A DNA stretch of 5,776 bases, taken from positions 1-5,776 of the forward strand of contig CBDUMN010000146.1 of the NCBI GenBank assembly GCA_965368335.1, in the 5' to 3' direction. The notes beneath the pieces were generated by a model. The model ran no database searches. It was given only the letters and a program-made list of their open reading frames with translations, and was not told the origin of the DNA. Source of the DNA: CBDUMN01 sp965368335 (GTDB taxonomy: Bacteria > Pseudomonadota > Alphaproteobacteria > Rhodospirillales > JAPHRK01). Positions within the stretch are counted from its first letter, which is position 1; each line of letters begins with the position of its first letter. Positions 1 through 5,776 of this stretch are shown one piece after another. Made by a program: the position numbers and the translations under genes.

Positions 1-2616
1 CTTGACGATACGGAAGCCGACCACATCGCCGTGGTCTTCGATACGGCTCGCAAGACCTTCCGCAACGACATCTACCCCGAATACAAAGCCCACCGGCCGC
101 CGCCACCCGAAGAGCTGATCCCGCAATTTTCACTGGTCCGCGATGCGGTCAAGGCGTTCAACGTGGCTTCGGTGGAGCTTGAAGGCTTTGAAGCCGACGA
201 TCTGATCGCCACCTACGCCCGCGAGGCCGCCGAGCAGGGGGCGGAAGTGACTATCGTCTCGTCGGACAAGGACTTGATGCAGCTGGTCAACGACAAGGTC
301 ACTATGTTCGACGCCATGAAAAACAAGATTATCGGCGCAGAACAGGTCGTCGAAAAATTCGGCGTCGGGCCGGAAAAAGTCGTCGAAGTTCAGGCGCTGG
401 CGGGCGACGCATCCGACAACGTGCCGGGGGTCCCGGGCATTGGCGTTAAGACGGCGGCCCAATTGCTGGAAGAATACGGGGATCTCGAATCACTGCTTGA
501 GCGGGCGGGCGAAATCAAACAGCCCAAACGTCGCGAGAAACTCATTGAATTCGCCGAGGCCGCCCGTATCTCCCGCCAACTGGTTACCTTGAAAGACGAT
601 GCGCCCCAGCCCATCAGCCTGGAAGAAATGGCGACCCGCAAACCCGACCCGAAAATGCTTCTTAATTTCTTGGAAGAGCAGGATTTCAAACGGCTCATCC
701 CCAAGGTCAAAAGCCGTCTGACCGGTGGCGCGGCCAACGGGACACCCGATCCGGTCGCCCCCGAGGCCATTGACTATACGCTGGTGCAGGACATCGAAAC
801 TCTGCGCGGCTGGTGTCGCGAAGCCTATGCGGCGGGACAGGTGGCGGTGGACACGGAAACCACATCTCTGGACGCCATGCGGGCCGACTTGGTTGGCGTT
901 TCGCTGTCCATCGAGCCGGGCAAGGCTTGTTACATCCCCTTGCGCCATAAAAACCCGCAGACTCAAGGCGACATGTTTGGCGGCGGCGAGGAGACTGCGC
1001 CCGAGCAGGCTCCCTGGGATGAAGCCATCGATCTGATCAGGCGGTTGCTCGAAGAACCGTCGGTCTTGAAGATCGGCCAAAACATCAAGTACGACGCGCT
1101 GGTTCTATCACGCCCGGAAAACGGCGGCATCACGGTTGCGCCTATCGACGACACCATGCTGCTCTCTTATGTGCTGGAAGGCGGAGCGCACGGCCACGGC
1201 ATGGACGAGCTGGCCCTACTGCACTTCGACCATCGCTGTATTCCGTTTAAAGAAGTGGCGGGCGTCGGAAAAAAGCAGGTGACTTTCGATCTGGTGGAGC
1301 TGGATAAGGCGCGAGACTACGCTGCCGAAGACGCCGATATCACCGGACGTCTACATGGTCTCTTAAAGCCACGGCTGGTCACCGAGCGCATGGCCACGGT
1401 CTATGAAACGCTGGAGCGCCCTCTGGTTCCCGTATTGGTCGGCATGGAACGCGAAGGCATCAAGGTCGACGCCGTCCGCCTCAAGGAACTCAGCGACGAT
1501 TTCACCGCCCGCATCGGCGATCTGGAAACCGAAATCCACAAGCTGGCCGGCCGCGAATTCAATGTGGGATCGCCCAAACAACTGGGCGAAATCCTGTTCG
1601 ACGATCTCGGCCTGCCCGGCGGCAAGAAAGGCAAGACCGGAGCCTATGCAACGGGCGCAGACGTATTGGAAAAACTGGCCGACGAAGGCCACGACCTGCC
1701 GGTCAAGGTGCTGGAATGGCGCCAGCTCTCCAAGCTCAAGAGCACCTATACCGACGCGCTGTTGGAACAGATCAATCCGCAGACGGGGCGGGTCCATACG
1801 TCCTTCGTCATGGCCGCCACGACAACCGGGCGGCTGGCCTCGTCGGACCCCAACATTCAGAACATACCCATCCGCACCGAAGAAGGCCGTAAGATTCGCA
1901 CAGCCTTCATCGCCGAGCCGGGCCATACCCTGCTGGCTGCCGATTACTCACAGATCGAGTTGCGCCTTCTCGCCCATGTAGCCGGGATCGAGTCGATGAA
2001 ACAGGCCTTCAAAGACGGCATCGACATTCACGCGCTAACGGCAAGCCAAGTCTTCGGTGTGCCGGTCGAAGGCATGGACCCCATGGTTCGCCGCCGCGCC
2101 AAGGCAATCAATTTCGGTATCGTCTACGGCATCTCGGCCTTCGGCCTCGCCCGGCAGCTCGATATTGGGCGAACGGAAGCAGGCGAATTTATCGAGGCCT
2201 ATTTCGAACGCTTCCCCGGCATCCGCACCTATATGGACAAAACCAAGGAAGAAGCGCGCGCTCAAGGCTACGTTTCGACCTTCATGGGCCGTAAGTGTCA
2301 CGTCAAGGGGATCAACGAAAAGAACCCCAACTTGCGCAATTTCGCCGAACGGGCGGCGATCAACGCCCCCATCCAAGGGGGTGCGGCCGACATTATCCGG
2401 GTCGCCATGATCAAACTGCCCGGCCAGTTGAAAGATGCGGGGCTAAACGCCAAAATGCTGCTGCAGGTTCACGACGAACTGGTCTTCGAAGTTCCCGATA
2501 GCGAGTTGGAAGAAACCAAGGCGCTGGTTAAGAAAGTCATGGAAAATGCGGCCGTTCTCAGCATCCCGCTTGATGTCGATACCGGCTCCGGCGCAACCTG
2601 GGCGGAAGCACACTAG
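1..2616 (+). CDS. polA: DNA polymerase I, N-terminus cut by the window edge
   Basis: PolA fills gaps and removes RNA primers in replication and repair in the cytoplasm. The frame is open from base 1, and the GTG at 31 is internal; comparison with recalled PolA proteins suggests about 50 residues are missing upstream. Counting residues from base 1, the 5'-nuclease domain comes first, with EADD, SSDKD and the helix-hairpin-helix GDASDNVPGVPGIG. The proofreading domain follows, with DTET (Asp284, Glu286), IGQNIKYDALVL and YAAEDAD, so all acidic residues of a DEDY exonuclease are present. The polymerase domain has motif A DYSQIELR (Asp648), the O-helix RRRAKAINFGIVYG and motif C QVHDELVFE (Asp825). 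The O-helix has Phe where Taq-type enzymes have Tyr, as in E. coli. It ends GSGATWAEAH, like E. coli PolA. The TAG stop lies inside the palindrome 2613-2630. No truncation or frameshift is seen. The identification is very secure. Confidence 0.98.
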   Translation, partial: LDDTEADHIAVVFDTARKTFRNDIYPEYKAHRPPPPEELIPQFSLVRDAVKAFNVASVELEGFEADDLIATYAREAAEQGAEVTIVSSDKDLMQLVNDKVTMFDAMKNKIIGAEQVVEKFGVGPEKVVEVQALAGDASDNVPGVPGIGVKTAAQLLEEYGDLESLLERAGEIKQPKRREKLIEFAEAARISRQLVTLKDDAPQPISLEEMATRKPDPKMLLNFLEEQDFKRLIPKVKSRLTGGAANGTPDPVAPEAIDYTLVQDIETLRGWCREAYAAGQVAVDTETTSLDAMRADLVGVSLSIEPGKACYIPLRHKNPQTQGDMFGGGEETAPEQAPWDEAIDLIRRLLEEPSVLKIGQNIKYDALVLSRPENGGITVAPIDDTMLLSYVLEGGAHGHGMDELALLHFDHRCIPFKEVAGVGKKQVTFDLVELDKARDYAAEDADITGRLHGLLKPRLVTERMATVYETLERPLVPVLVGMEREGIKVDAVRLKELSDDFTARIGDLETEIHKLAGREFNVGSPKQLGEILFDDLGLPGGKKGKTGAYATGADVLEKLADEGHDLPVKVLEWRQLSKLKSTYTDALLEQINPQTGRVHTSFVMAATTTGRLASSDPNIQNIPIRTEEGRKIRTAFIAEPGHTLLAADYSQIELRLLAHVAGIESMKQAFKDGIDIHALTASQVFGVPVEGMDPMVRRRAKAINFGIVYGISAFGLARQLDIGRTEAGEFIEAYFERFPGIRTYMDKTKEEARAQGYVSTFMGRKCHVKGINEKNPNLRNFAERAAINAPIQGGAADIIRVAMIKLPGQLKDAGLNAKMLLQVHDELVFEVPDSELEETKALVKKVMENAAVLSIPLDVDTGSGATWAEAH

Positions 2617-2630
2617 GGTCAGGACCCTAG
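2613..2630. repeat. 18-bp palindrome CTAGGGTC-AG-GACCCTAG between convergent genes
   Basis: Two perfect 8-bp arms surround a 2-bp AG centre. The left CTAG contains the polA stop codon (TAG 2614-2616). The right CTAG contains, on the other strand, the stop codon of the exported-protein gene (2627-2629). Bases 2613-2627 recur in inverted form at 5733-5747, at the end of the MITE-like element. A 6-bp stem with a 6-base loop is possible in RNA from either strand. There is no T-run on either side, so a standard intrinsic terminator is not supported. It could be a remnant of a mobile repeat, a bidirectional transcription block or a protein binding site. Confidence 0.75.
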
Positions 2631-3145
2631 GGAATTAGCGCCTCGACATTCCGCCCAATGGTAAACTTCACCTTACGACCTGCAGCATCGAGCCCTTCCC
2701 CAACGGCTTTACCCGTTTCATCGACGGCCGTAACGAAACCTGCCGCCGTCGAGCCGTTGCTGCAGTTGACGGCCCAGGTCCCTTGGTTGATAGCGTTATA
2801 AGTATAAGCGCCCTTGCAAACTCCGATTCCACCGGGCAACGCGGCGCGGATCGCGCCTTGCCGCTCGCTGCCGAATCGCTGAATTGCGCCAATGATAAGA
2901 GTTTGATGCCCTTCCCATGAAACGACAATCGCCCAGTCCTTGACTGATTCGATGCTTGCCTGCTCGATAGCTCCATCGCCATTGGCAAGGGGGAAGCCCT
3001 TTTCTTCAAGACAGTCCGCCCTTTCCATAAGCGGGGTGCCTTTCCCCTGAATGGCGCATTCGACAATTTCCGCCTGGACTGCCTGGGCAGACTGAAAAAC
3101 AAACAAGGCCCCTAAAATGCTAAGCATATAGCGCAAAAAATACAT
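2627..3145 (-). CDS. Small exported protein of unknown function, 172 aa
   Basis: I do not recognise the family. Residues 1-22 form a typical signal peptide: a short start with Arg5, a hydrophobic core LSILGALFVF, and an Ala-x-Ala style end SAQA (cleavage after about residue 22, or after QAVQA at 25). The mature protein of about 147 residues would be periplasmic or secreted. It has four cysteines (30, 45, 110, 128), enough for two disulfides, which fits export; Cys30 is too far from the signal end to be a lipobox. The C-terminal third is rich in Gly and Thr, with GTWAVNCSNGSTAAGF followed by GLDAAGRKVKFTIG, suggesting a small beta-rich domain. ATG 3145 is chosen because AAGAGG lies 11 bases upstream and the whole signal peptide follows; the Met at residue 7 has no ribosome site. 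The gene is convergent with polA and downstream of kinase A on the same strand. Confidence 0.8.
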   Translation of the reverse strand: MYFLRYMLSILGALFVFQSAQAVQAEIVECAIQGKGTPLMERADCLEEKGFPLANGDGAIEQASIESVKDWAIVVSWEGHQTLIIGAIQRFGSERQGAIRAALPGGIGVCKGAYTYNAINQGTWAVNCSNGSTAAGFVTAVDETGKAVGEGLDAAGRKVKFTIGRNVEALIP

Positions 3146-3162
3146 GGGTTGCCCAACCTCTT
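3146..3162 (-). promoter_or_regulatory. Ribosome binding site overlapped by inverted repeat GGTTGCCCAACC
   Basis: On the minus strand AAGAGG (3162-3157) is followed after 11 bases by the ATG at 3145. The 12-bp inverted repeat at 3147-3158 fills that spacer and takes in the last two bases of the Shine-Dalgarno sequence. In mRNA it could form a 4-5 bp stem that partly hides the ribosome site. In DNA it could be a small operator. The long spacer and the short stem make either role uncertain. Confidence 0.35.
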
Positions 3163-3183
3163 ACCCAATCGGTTGATAGAAAC

Positions 3184-3206
3184 GAGGCGTTTCCCTTAAA
3201 CACCTC
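3184..3206 (-). terminator. Hairpin after kinase A, possible weak terminator
   Basis: Read on the minus strand, GAGGTGTTT (3206-3198), loop AAGGG, then AAACGCCTC (3192-3184) form a 9-bp stem with one G-U pair. It starts 47 bases after the kinase A stop codon and is followed by GTTTCTATC, a poor U-tract. It lies between kinase A and the exported-protein gene and may end or attenuate transcription there. Rho-independent strength is doubtful because the U-tract is interrupted. Confidence 0.4.
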
Positions 3207-3252
3207 ACCCATCCCTTAAAAGCATTTCCGGTTTTTTTGTGATTTGAGCCCG

Positions 3253-4290
3253 TTATTCCGCCATTTTGCGGGAATTGGCCGAGCGGGTTGCCGCATTACG
3301 CGCCGCAACAAACTGTTTTCGCATTTTCTTCTCTTTCACATCGGTGGACTTTTCGCCGAAATGGGGCGGGCAAAGCACCTTAAGCACTCCTGCCACCGTC
3401 TGGAATCGGGCCGGAAGAACGCCAATCGGCTCACCATCGATTTCCAGTGCGGTTTCACCATCAGAACTGAGTTTGATCTCTTCGCCGCGGTAATGCTTCA
3501 CCTGGGGATTTTTAACGTGCTCCCCCGTATAAAGCGCTCGAGATTCGACAAGCCGATGAAACACCTTGAAGTCGCTCATCATCACCAGGTCGAGCTTTCC
3601 GTCATCGAGCCTTGATTGGGGCGAAAAGACCATGCCGTTTCCGGCGAATCTACCGTTACAGACATGCACCGAACAGGCTGTCTCATAGATGGGTCTGTAG
3701 CCGTCGATTTCAATGCGTATCATCCGGCTGACACTATTCAATTTGCCTGTGAAGGCAGAGAACTTGAAGGCCATATTGGAACCCAGAGACTTGGATGTCC
3801 GCGCCTTGTTGACCTTGCGCACCACATCGCCTGACAGACCGATTCCGGCCATATTGACGAAGTGGCGCTCATCCGTATGGCCATCTTTATCGAGGTATCG
3901 AACCCGCCCGATATCGATAGACGCCGTTCTGTTATCCAAAATGACATCCAGCGCCTCGGAGACTTTGCCGCTCAAGCCCAGGCTGCGACGAAAATCACCA
4001 CCCACACCCGTCGGGATAATACCCAGAATCACATTTTTCCTAATCAACTGACCACTGTCAAACAGGCCGTTGACCACTTCATTGATGGTCCCATCACCGC
4101 CGAAAACCAAAATACGGCGATAATCGTCGCGGATGGCCTGACGCGCCAACTCCACCCCATGACCGGGATATTCAGTCAAGGCAGCCGCGTGACTGCCCAG
4201 AACCTTTCGGATTGCCCTTTCGATGCGCGGCCAACGCTCACCGGCTTTGCCGTTTCCGGATATGGGGTTAACGATAATAAAGGTCTTCAT
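3253..4290 (-). CDS. Diacylglycerol/lipid kinase family protein, copy A (345 aa)
   Basis: This belongs to the DgkB/YegS-type lipid kinases, soluble or membrane-surface enzymes that move the ATP gamma-phosphate to a lipid hydroxyl such as diacylglycerol. The start MKTFIIVNPISGNG is the usual first strand and Asn-Pro loop. GGDGTINEVVNG (64-75) is the nucleotide-binding signature. PTGVGGDF (93-100) corresponds to the family's GTxNDF motif, LDDGKLDLV (228-236) to the metal-site DGxLD, and EIDGE (283-287) to the conserved catalytic loop. It aligns without gaps to copy B over residues 1-310, 187 identical by hand count. Copy A has Val96 where copy B and most of the family have Thr, which could weaken activity. 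The tail beyond about 313 is basic and longer than in copy B. ATG 4290 matches the start of copy B but has no clear Shine-Dalgarno. A promoter lies at 4339-4367. The lipid substrate cannot be read from the sequence. Confidence 0.93.
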   Translation of the reverse strand: MKTFIIVNPISGNGKAGERWPRIERAIRKVLGSHAAALTEYPGHGVELARQAIRDDYRRILVFGGDGTINEVVNGLFDSGQLIRKNVILGIIPTGVGGDFRRSLGLSGKVSEALDVILDNRTASIDIGRVRYLDKDGHTDERHFVNMAGIGLSGDVVRKVNKARTSKSLGSNMAFKFSAFTGKLNSVSRMIRIEIDGYRPIYETACSVHVCNGRFAGNGMVFSPQSRLDDGKLDLVMMSDFKVFHRLVESRALYTGEHVKNPQVKHYRGEEIKLSSDGETALEIDGEPIGVLPARFQTVAGVLKVLCPPHFGEKSTDVKEKKMRKQFVAARNAATRSANSRKMAE

Positions 4291-4338
4291 GAGGGAGACG
4301 CCATTTCAACTGAAAATCTACCATAACGCGATTTTATA

Positions 4339-4367
4339 ATTATTAAAATAAAACTTTATGGTTTCAA
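4339..4367 (-). promoter_or_regulatory. Sigma70-type promoter facing kinase A
   Basis: On the minus strand TTGAAA (4367-4362; 5 of 6 to TTGACA) is separated by exactly 17 bases from AATAAT (4344-4339; 5 of 6 to TATAAT). Transcription would start near 4332 and give a leader of about 40 bases before the ATG at 4290. The surrounding intergenic DNA (4291-4430) is strikingly AT-rich compared with the genes on either side, as expected for a promoter. A further TATAAA just downstream is an alternative -10 but would be spaced too far from this -35. Confidence 0.6.
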
Positions 4368-4382
4368 CATCACCCAAAAGGG

Positions 4383-4448
4383 TTATTTTTTACTTTTCTT
4401 GGAATAAACTGTAAATAATTCATCGCGCATAAAGGGAAACACCCCCAA
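4383..4448 (-). CDS. Possible 21-codon ORF behind a strong ribosome site
   Basis: Between the kinases the minus strand has AAGGAG (4459-4454), the best Shine-Dalgarno in this part of the window, yet it fits neither kinase start. Five bases later a TTG (4448-4446) opens a 21-codon frame, LGVFPFMRDELFTVYSKKSK plus a final Lys, ending TAA at 4385-4383. It is in the same frame as kinase B, whose stop lies 27 bases before the TTG, and stop-free for 30 codons after that stop. It could be a small coupled peptide, but a frame this short is easily found by chance and the start codon is rare. The promoter for kinase A lies just beyond it. Confidence 0.15.
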   Translation of the reverse strand: MGVFPFMRDELFTVYSKKSKK

Positions 4449-4475
4449 AACAACTCCTTCAGCGCGAAAATCCGG

Positions 4476-5462
4476 TTATTTCTTCTTGGGTTTTTTCTTC
4501 TTTTTTTCCGATTCGTCGACTTTCCGGCCGAAATTGGGCGGGCAAATCACCTTCAGACTTTTTTCGGCCACTTTGAACCTTGCGGGTAAAACACCGGGTG
4601 TCTCGCCATCGATCTCAAGGGAAACGTCGCTCTCCGAGCTGATCCTGATTTCCTTGCCCTTGAAAAGTTGGACCTTGGGATTGTCGATATGCTTGCCGGT
4701 ATAGAGGGATTTCGATTCGACGATAAAATTGAAGACCTTGAAATCACCAAGCAGAACAACATCGAGAACGCCGTCGTTCAGCTCTGAATTCGGCGAAAAC
4801 ATCATGCCGCCCCCGGCGAAACGACCATTGCAGACATGGATGGAGCAAGCGGTTTCATAAATCGGCTTCTGCCCATCGATCTCGAGGCGCATCATCCGGT
4901 TCTTATGGCCGATCATGGCGCTGAGGGTGGCGAACTTAAAGGCGAAACCGGAGCCAAAGGATTTCGACCGACGGGCCTTATTGACCTTACGCATGACATC
5001 GCCCGAAAGACCGATGCCGGTCATATTGGCGAAATGACGCTCTTCGGTTTGGCCGGAATTTCCGGTAAAAGCCACATGGCCCACATCAATGGTTTCCACA
5101 TGTCCTTTCCGTATGACCTCGAGGGCTTGAGAGGCCTTGCCATTCAAGCCCAGGCTGCGACGGAAATCCCCTCCCGTTCCAGTCGGAATAACGCCGAGAA
5201 CGACTTTTCTATTGATCAGTTGACCGCCTTCAAAAAGACCGTTGACCACCTCATTGACCGTCCCGTCGCCGCCAAAGACGATGATTCGGCCAACACCTTT
5301 TTCTGCGGCTTCACGGGCCAACCGGGTGGCATGTCCAGTTTTTTTGGTCAGTACCGCCTTGTGCTCGCCAATAGCCTGACTGATCGCCTTTTCAACACGA
5401 GGCCATCTTTCTCCGGCTCGGCCGTTTTCAGAAACGGGGTTTGCGATTACGAGGGTCTTCAT
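4476..5462 (-). CDS. Diacylglycerol/lipid kinase family protein, copy B (328 aa)
   Basis: This is the upstream paralogue of kinase A and a member of the same DgkB/YegS lipid kinase family, expected at the cytoplasmic membrane face. Motifs in order are MKTLVIANPVSENG (1-14), GGDGTVNEVVNG (64-75), PTGTGGDFRRSLG (93-105), CNGRFAGGGM (211-220), LNDGVLDVV (228-236) and EIDGE (283-287). The Thr missing in copy A is present here (Thr96), so this copy is the likelier active enzyme. The N of the textbook GTxNDF is Gly in both copies, which I take as a subfamily trait. After residue 319 the protein ends in a nearly pure lysine tail (320-328, one Pro), which could bind acidic phospholipid head groups; that is inference. 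The tail is coded by A7 and A6 runs. ATG 5462 fits the family start; upstream there is only a weak GAG 8 bases away. No terminator hairpin is seen after the stop. Confidence 0.95.
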   Translation of the reverse strand: MKTLVIANPVSENGRAGERWPRVEKAISQAIGEHKAVLTKKTGHATRLAREAAEKGVGRIIVFGGDGTVNEVVNGLFEGGQLINRKVVLGVIPTGTGGDFRRSLGLNGKASQALEVIRKGHVETIDVGHVAFTGNSGQTEERHFANMTGIGLSGDVMRKVNKARRSKSFGSGFAFKFATLSAMIGHKNRMMRLEIDGQKPIYETACSIHVCNGRFAGGGMMFSPNSELNDGVLDVVLLGDFKVFNFIVESKSLYTGKHIDNPKVQLFKGKEIRISSESDVSLEIDGETPGVLPARFKVAEKSLKVICPPNFGRKVDESEKKKKKPKKK

Positions 5463-5633
5463 CTTGCATTCTCGGCTATTTCGCTGACTTTTTTATTCGA
5501 TTCCGCACTTCGTTCGGAAGCCCTTTTTTAGGCTGGAAATATCGGAGAAACTTTGACTCCCGTACCTAGCCAGGACTCATTAATCTGATGCAATTCTGTT
5601 CATTCTATTTAGCCGAGGGCAAGGAGACAGGTC

Positions 5634-5692
5634 GCAGGAGGGCGTCGCCAACCCTTGAAAACCAGGCAGGTTTCCTGCGGGTTGGCTCCTGC
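5634..5692. repeat. Central nested hairpin of the inverted-repeat element
   Basis: Three stacked stems occupy these 59 bases: a 6-bp outer stem (5634-5639 with 5687-5692), an 8-bp perfect GC-rich stem (5647-5654 with 5679-5686) and a 5-bp tip stem with a TTT loop (5666-5678). On the 3' side the three stems follow one another without a gap, while the 5' side has 7-base and 11-base unpaired stretches. An alternative tip AAACC-AGGCA-GGTTT (5659-5673) competes with the last stem. I do not recognise any known riboswitch or small-RNA consensus here. Confidence 0.6.
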
Positions 5693-5732
5693 CCCGGCAC
5701 AAAGGTGAGGACGCAGAATGGATCAAATTAAT

Positions 5733-5747
5733 GGGTCCTGACCCTAG
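5733..5747. repeat. Inverted copy of the polA-end palindrome sequence
   Basis: GGGTCCTGACCCTAG is the exact reverse complement of bases 2613-2627 at the polA stop. It forms the outermost right end of the inverted-repeat element. The matching left end (5566-5578) is degenerate, having lost two bases and changed one. The shared 15 bp suggest a common origin for the two palindromic sites. Confidence 0.7.
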
Positions 5748-5776
5748 TCACCTGGAATTGAAATAGATGGCATTAA

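Larger units (their letters stand above)
5566..5747. mobile_element. MITE-like inverted-repeat element or structured RNA, 182 bp
   Basis: The ends are imperfect inverted repeats: 5571-5599 pairs with 5713-5740 with two mismatches, one bulged A and two G-T pairs. CTAG borders both ends (5566-5569, 5744-5747). The interior continues as nested stems: GCCG plus GG (5612-5618) with CCCCGGC (5692-5698), GCAGGA (5634-5639) with TCCTGC (5687-5692), GCCAACCC (5647-5654) with GGGTTGGC (5679-5686), and a tip GCAGG-TTT-CCTGC (5666-5678). There is no transposase gene. Terminal inverted repeats, small size and identical 4-bp borders fit a miniature element moved in trans; the CTAG borders could be a target duplication, as known for IS5-type elements, but I cannot assign a family. 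A cis-regulatory RNA is the main alternative. Confidence 0.55.
5463..5776. other. Intergenic region without a convincing gene
   Basis: These 314 bases upstream of kinase B contain the inverted-repeat element at 5566-5747 and little else that I can name. Bases 5463-5565 should hold the kinase B promoter on the minus strand, but I find no pair of -35 and -10 boxes good enough to call. A small plus-strand hairpin (TTCCG 5501-5505 with CGGAA 5515-5519) precedes a T6 run, but no plus-strand gene ends there. Bases 5748-5776 are too short to judge; an ATG at 5767 may or may not begin a gene beyond the window. Confidence 0.6.

Noticed and set aside
4276..4304. Five-codon upstream frame (MASPS) whose TGA overlaps the kinase A ATG.
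   Set aside because: Too short, no ribosome site of its own, and such ATGA overlaps arise easily by chance.
4371..4391. Plus-strand ACCC-AAAA-GGGT hairpin followed by a T-run, as a terminator.
   Set aside because: The stem is only 4 bp and no plus-strand gene is present upstream of it.
5501..5529. Plus-strand hairpin TTCCG/CGGAA followed by T6, as a terminator.
   Set aside because: The stem is 5 bp with a 9-base loop, and the only gene here runs on the opposite strand.
4836..5531. Long plus-strand open frame opposite kinase B.
   Set aside because: Kinase B on the other strand carries all the family motifs over the same bases; the plus-strand frame matches nothing recognisable.
5553..5581. 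TTGACT as a plus-strand -35 box for a transcript through the inverted-repeat element.
   Set aside because: At 16-18 base spacing there is no acceptable -10 sequence.
5588..5731. A 47-codon plus-strand frame (ATG 5588 to TAA 5729-5731) inside the inverted-repeat element.
   Set aside because: It has no properly spaced ribosome site and its sequence is dictated by the palindromic structure; it is more likely a chance frame.
5702..5741. AAGGTGAGG followed by ATG 5718 and the peptide MDQINGS, as a leader peptide or a gene cut short by the repeat.
   Set aside because: The ribosome-like sequence is good, but the seven-codon frame ends within the conserved repeat end, and nothing shows that it is translated.
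5767..5776. ATG at 5767 as the start of a plus-strand gene leaving the window.
   Set aside because: Only three codons are visible and there is no clear ribosome site.

Overview
The window looks like a chromosomal stretch of a moderately GC-rich proteobacterium. The DNA polymerase I at the left resembles alphaproteobacterial (Rhodospirillales-like) PolA in its wording, for example around its 5'-nuclease start and its GSGATWAEAH ending. That placement is inference from recalled family sequences, not from a search.

Layout. Bases 1-2616 (+) hold all but roughly the first 50 codons of polA, with 5'-nuclease, proofreading exonuclease and polymerase domains apparently intact. It converges, across a 10-bp gap, on a minus-strand gene for a small exported protein of unknown function (2627-3145). 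The 18-bp palindrome 2613-2630 supplies the stop codons of both genes. Further right, also on the minus strand, are two tandem paralogous lipid kinases of the diacylglycerol kinase catalytic family (3253-4290 and 4476-5462, about 60% identical by hand count). Transcription runs from the 5462 side towards 2627, so the order is kinase B, kinase A, exported protein. The 185-bp AT-rich gap between the kinases carries a good sigma70-type promoter facing kinase A, so the two copies are probably not controlled only as one unit. A hairpin after kinase A may separate it from the exported-protein gene.

The right end (5463-5776) has no convincing gene. Its main content is an element at 5566-5747 that I read as a miniature inverted-repeat (MITE-like) element or a structured RNA. 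Its ends are imperfect inverted repeats of about 28 bp, each bordered by CTAG, and the interior forms further nested stems. Its right terminus shares 15 bp, inverted, with the palindrome at the polA end. CTAG occurs only four times in the window, always at the edges of these two elements. The three minus-strand genes therefore lie between two related palindromic sequences next to polA. No complete transposase, tRNA, rRNA or CRISPR array is visible.

How the genes work together: PolA is a housekeeping replication and repair enzyme unrelated to its neighbours. The two kinases probably phosphorylate a lipid such as diacylglycerol at the inner membrane face. Nothing in the sequence ties the exported protein to them beyond strand and proximity.
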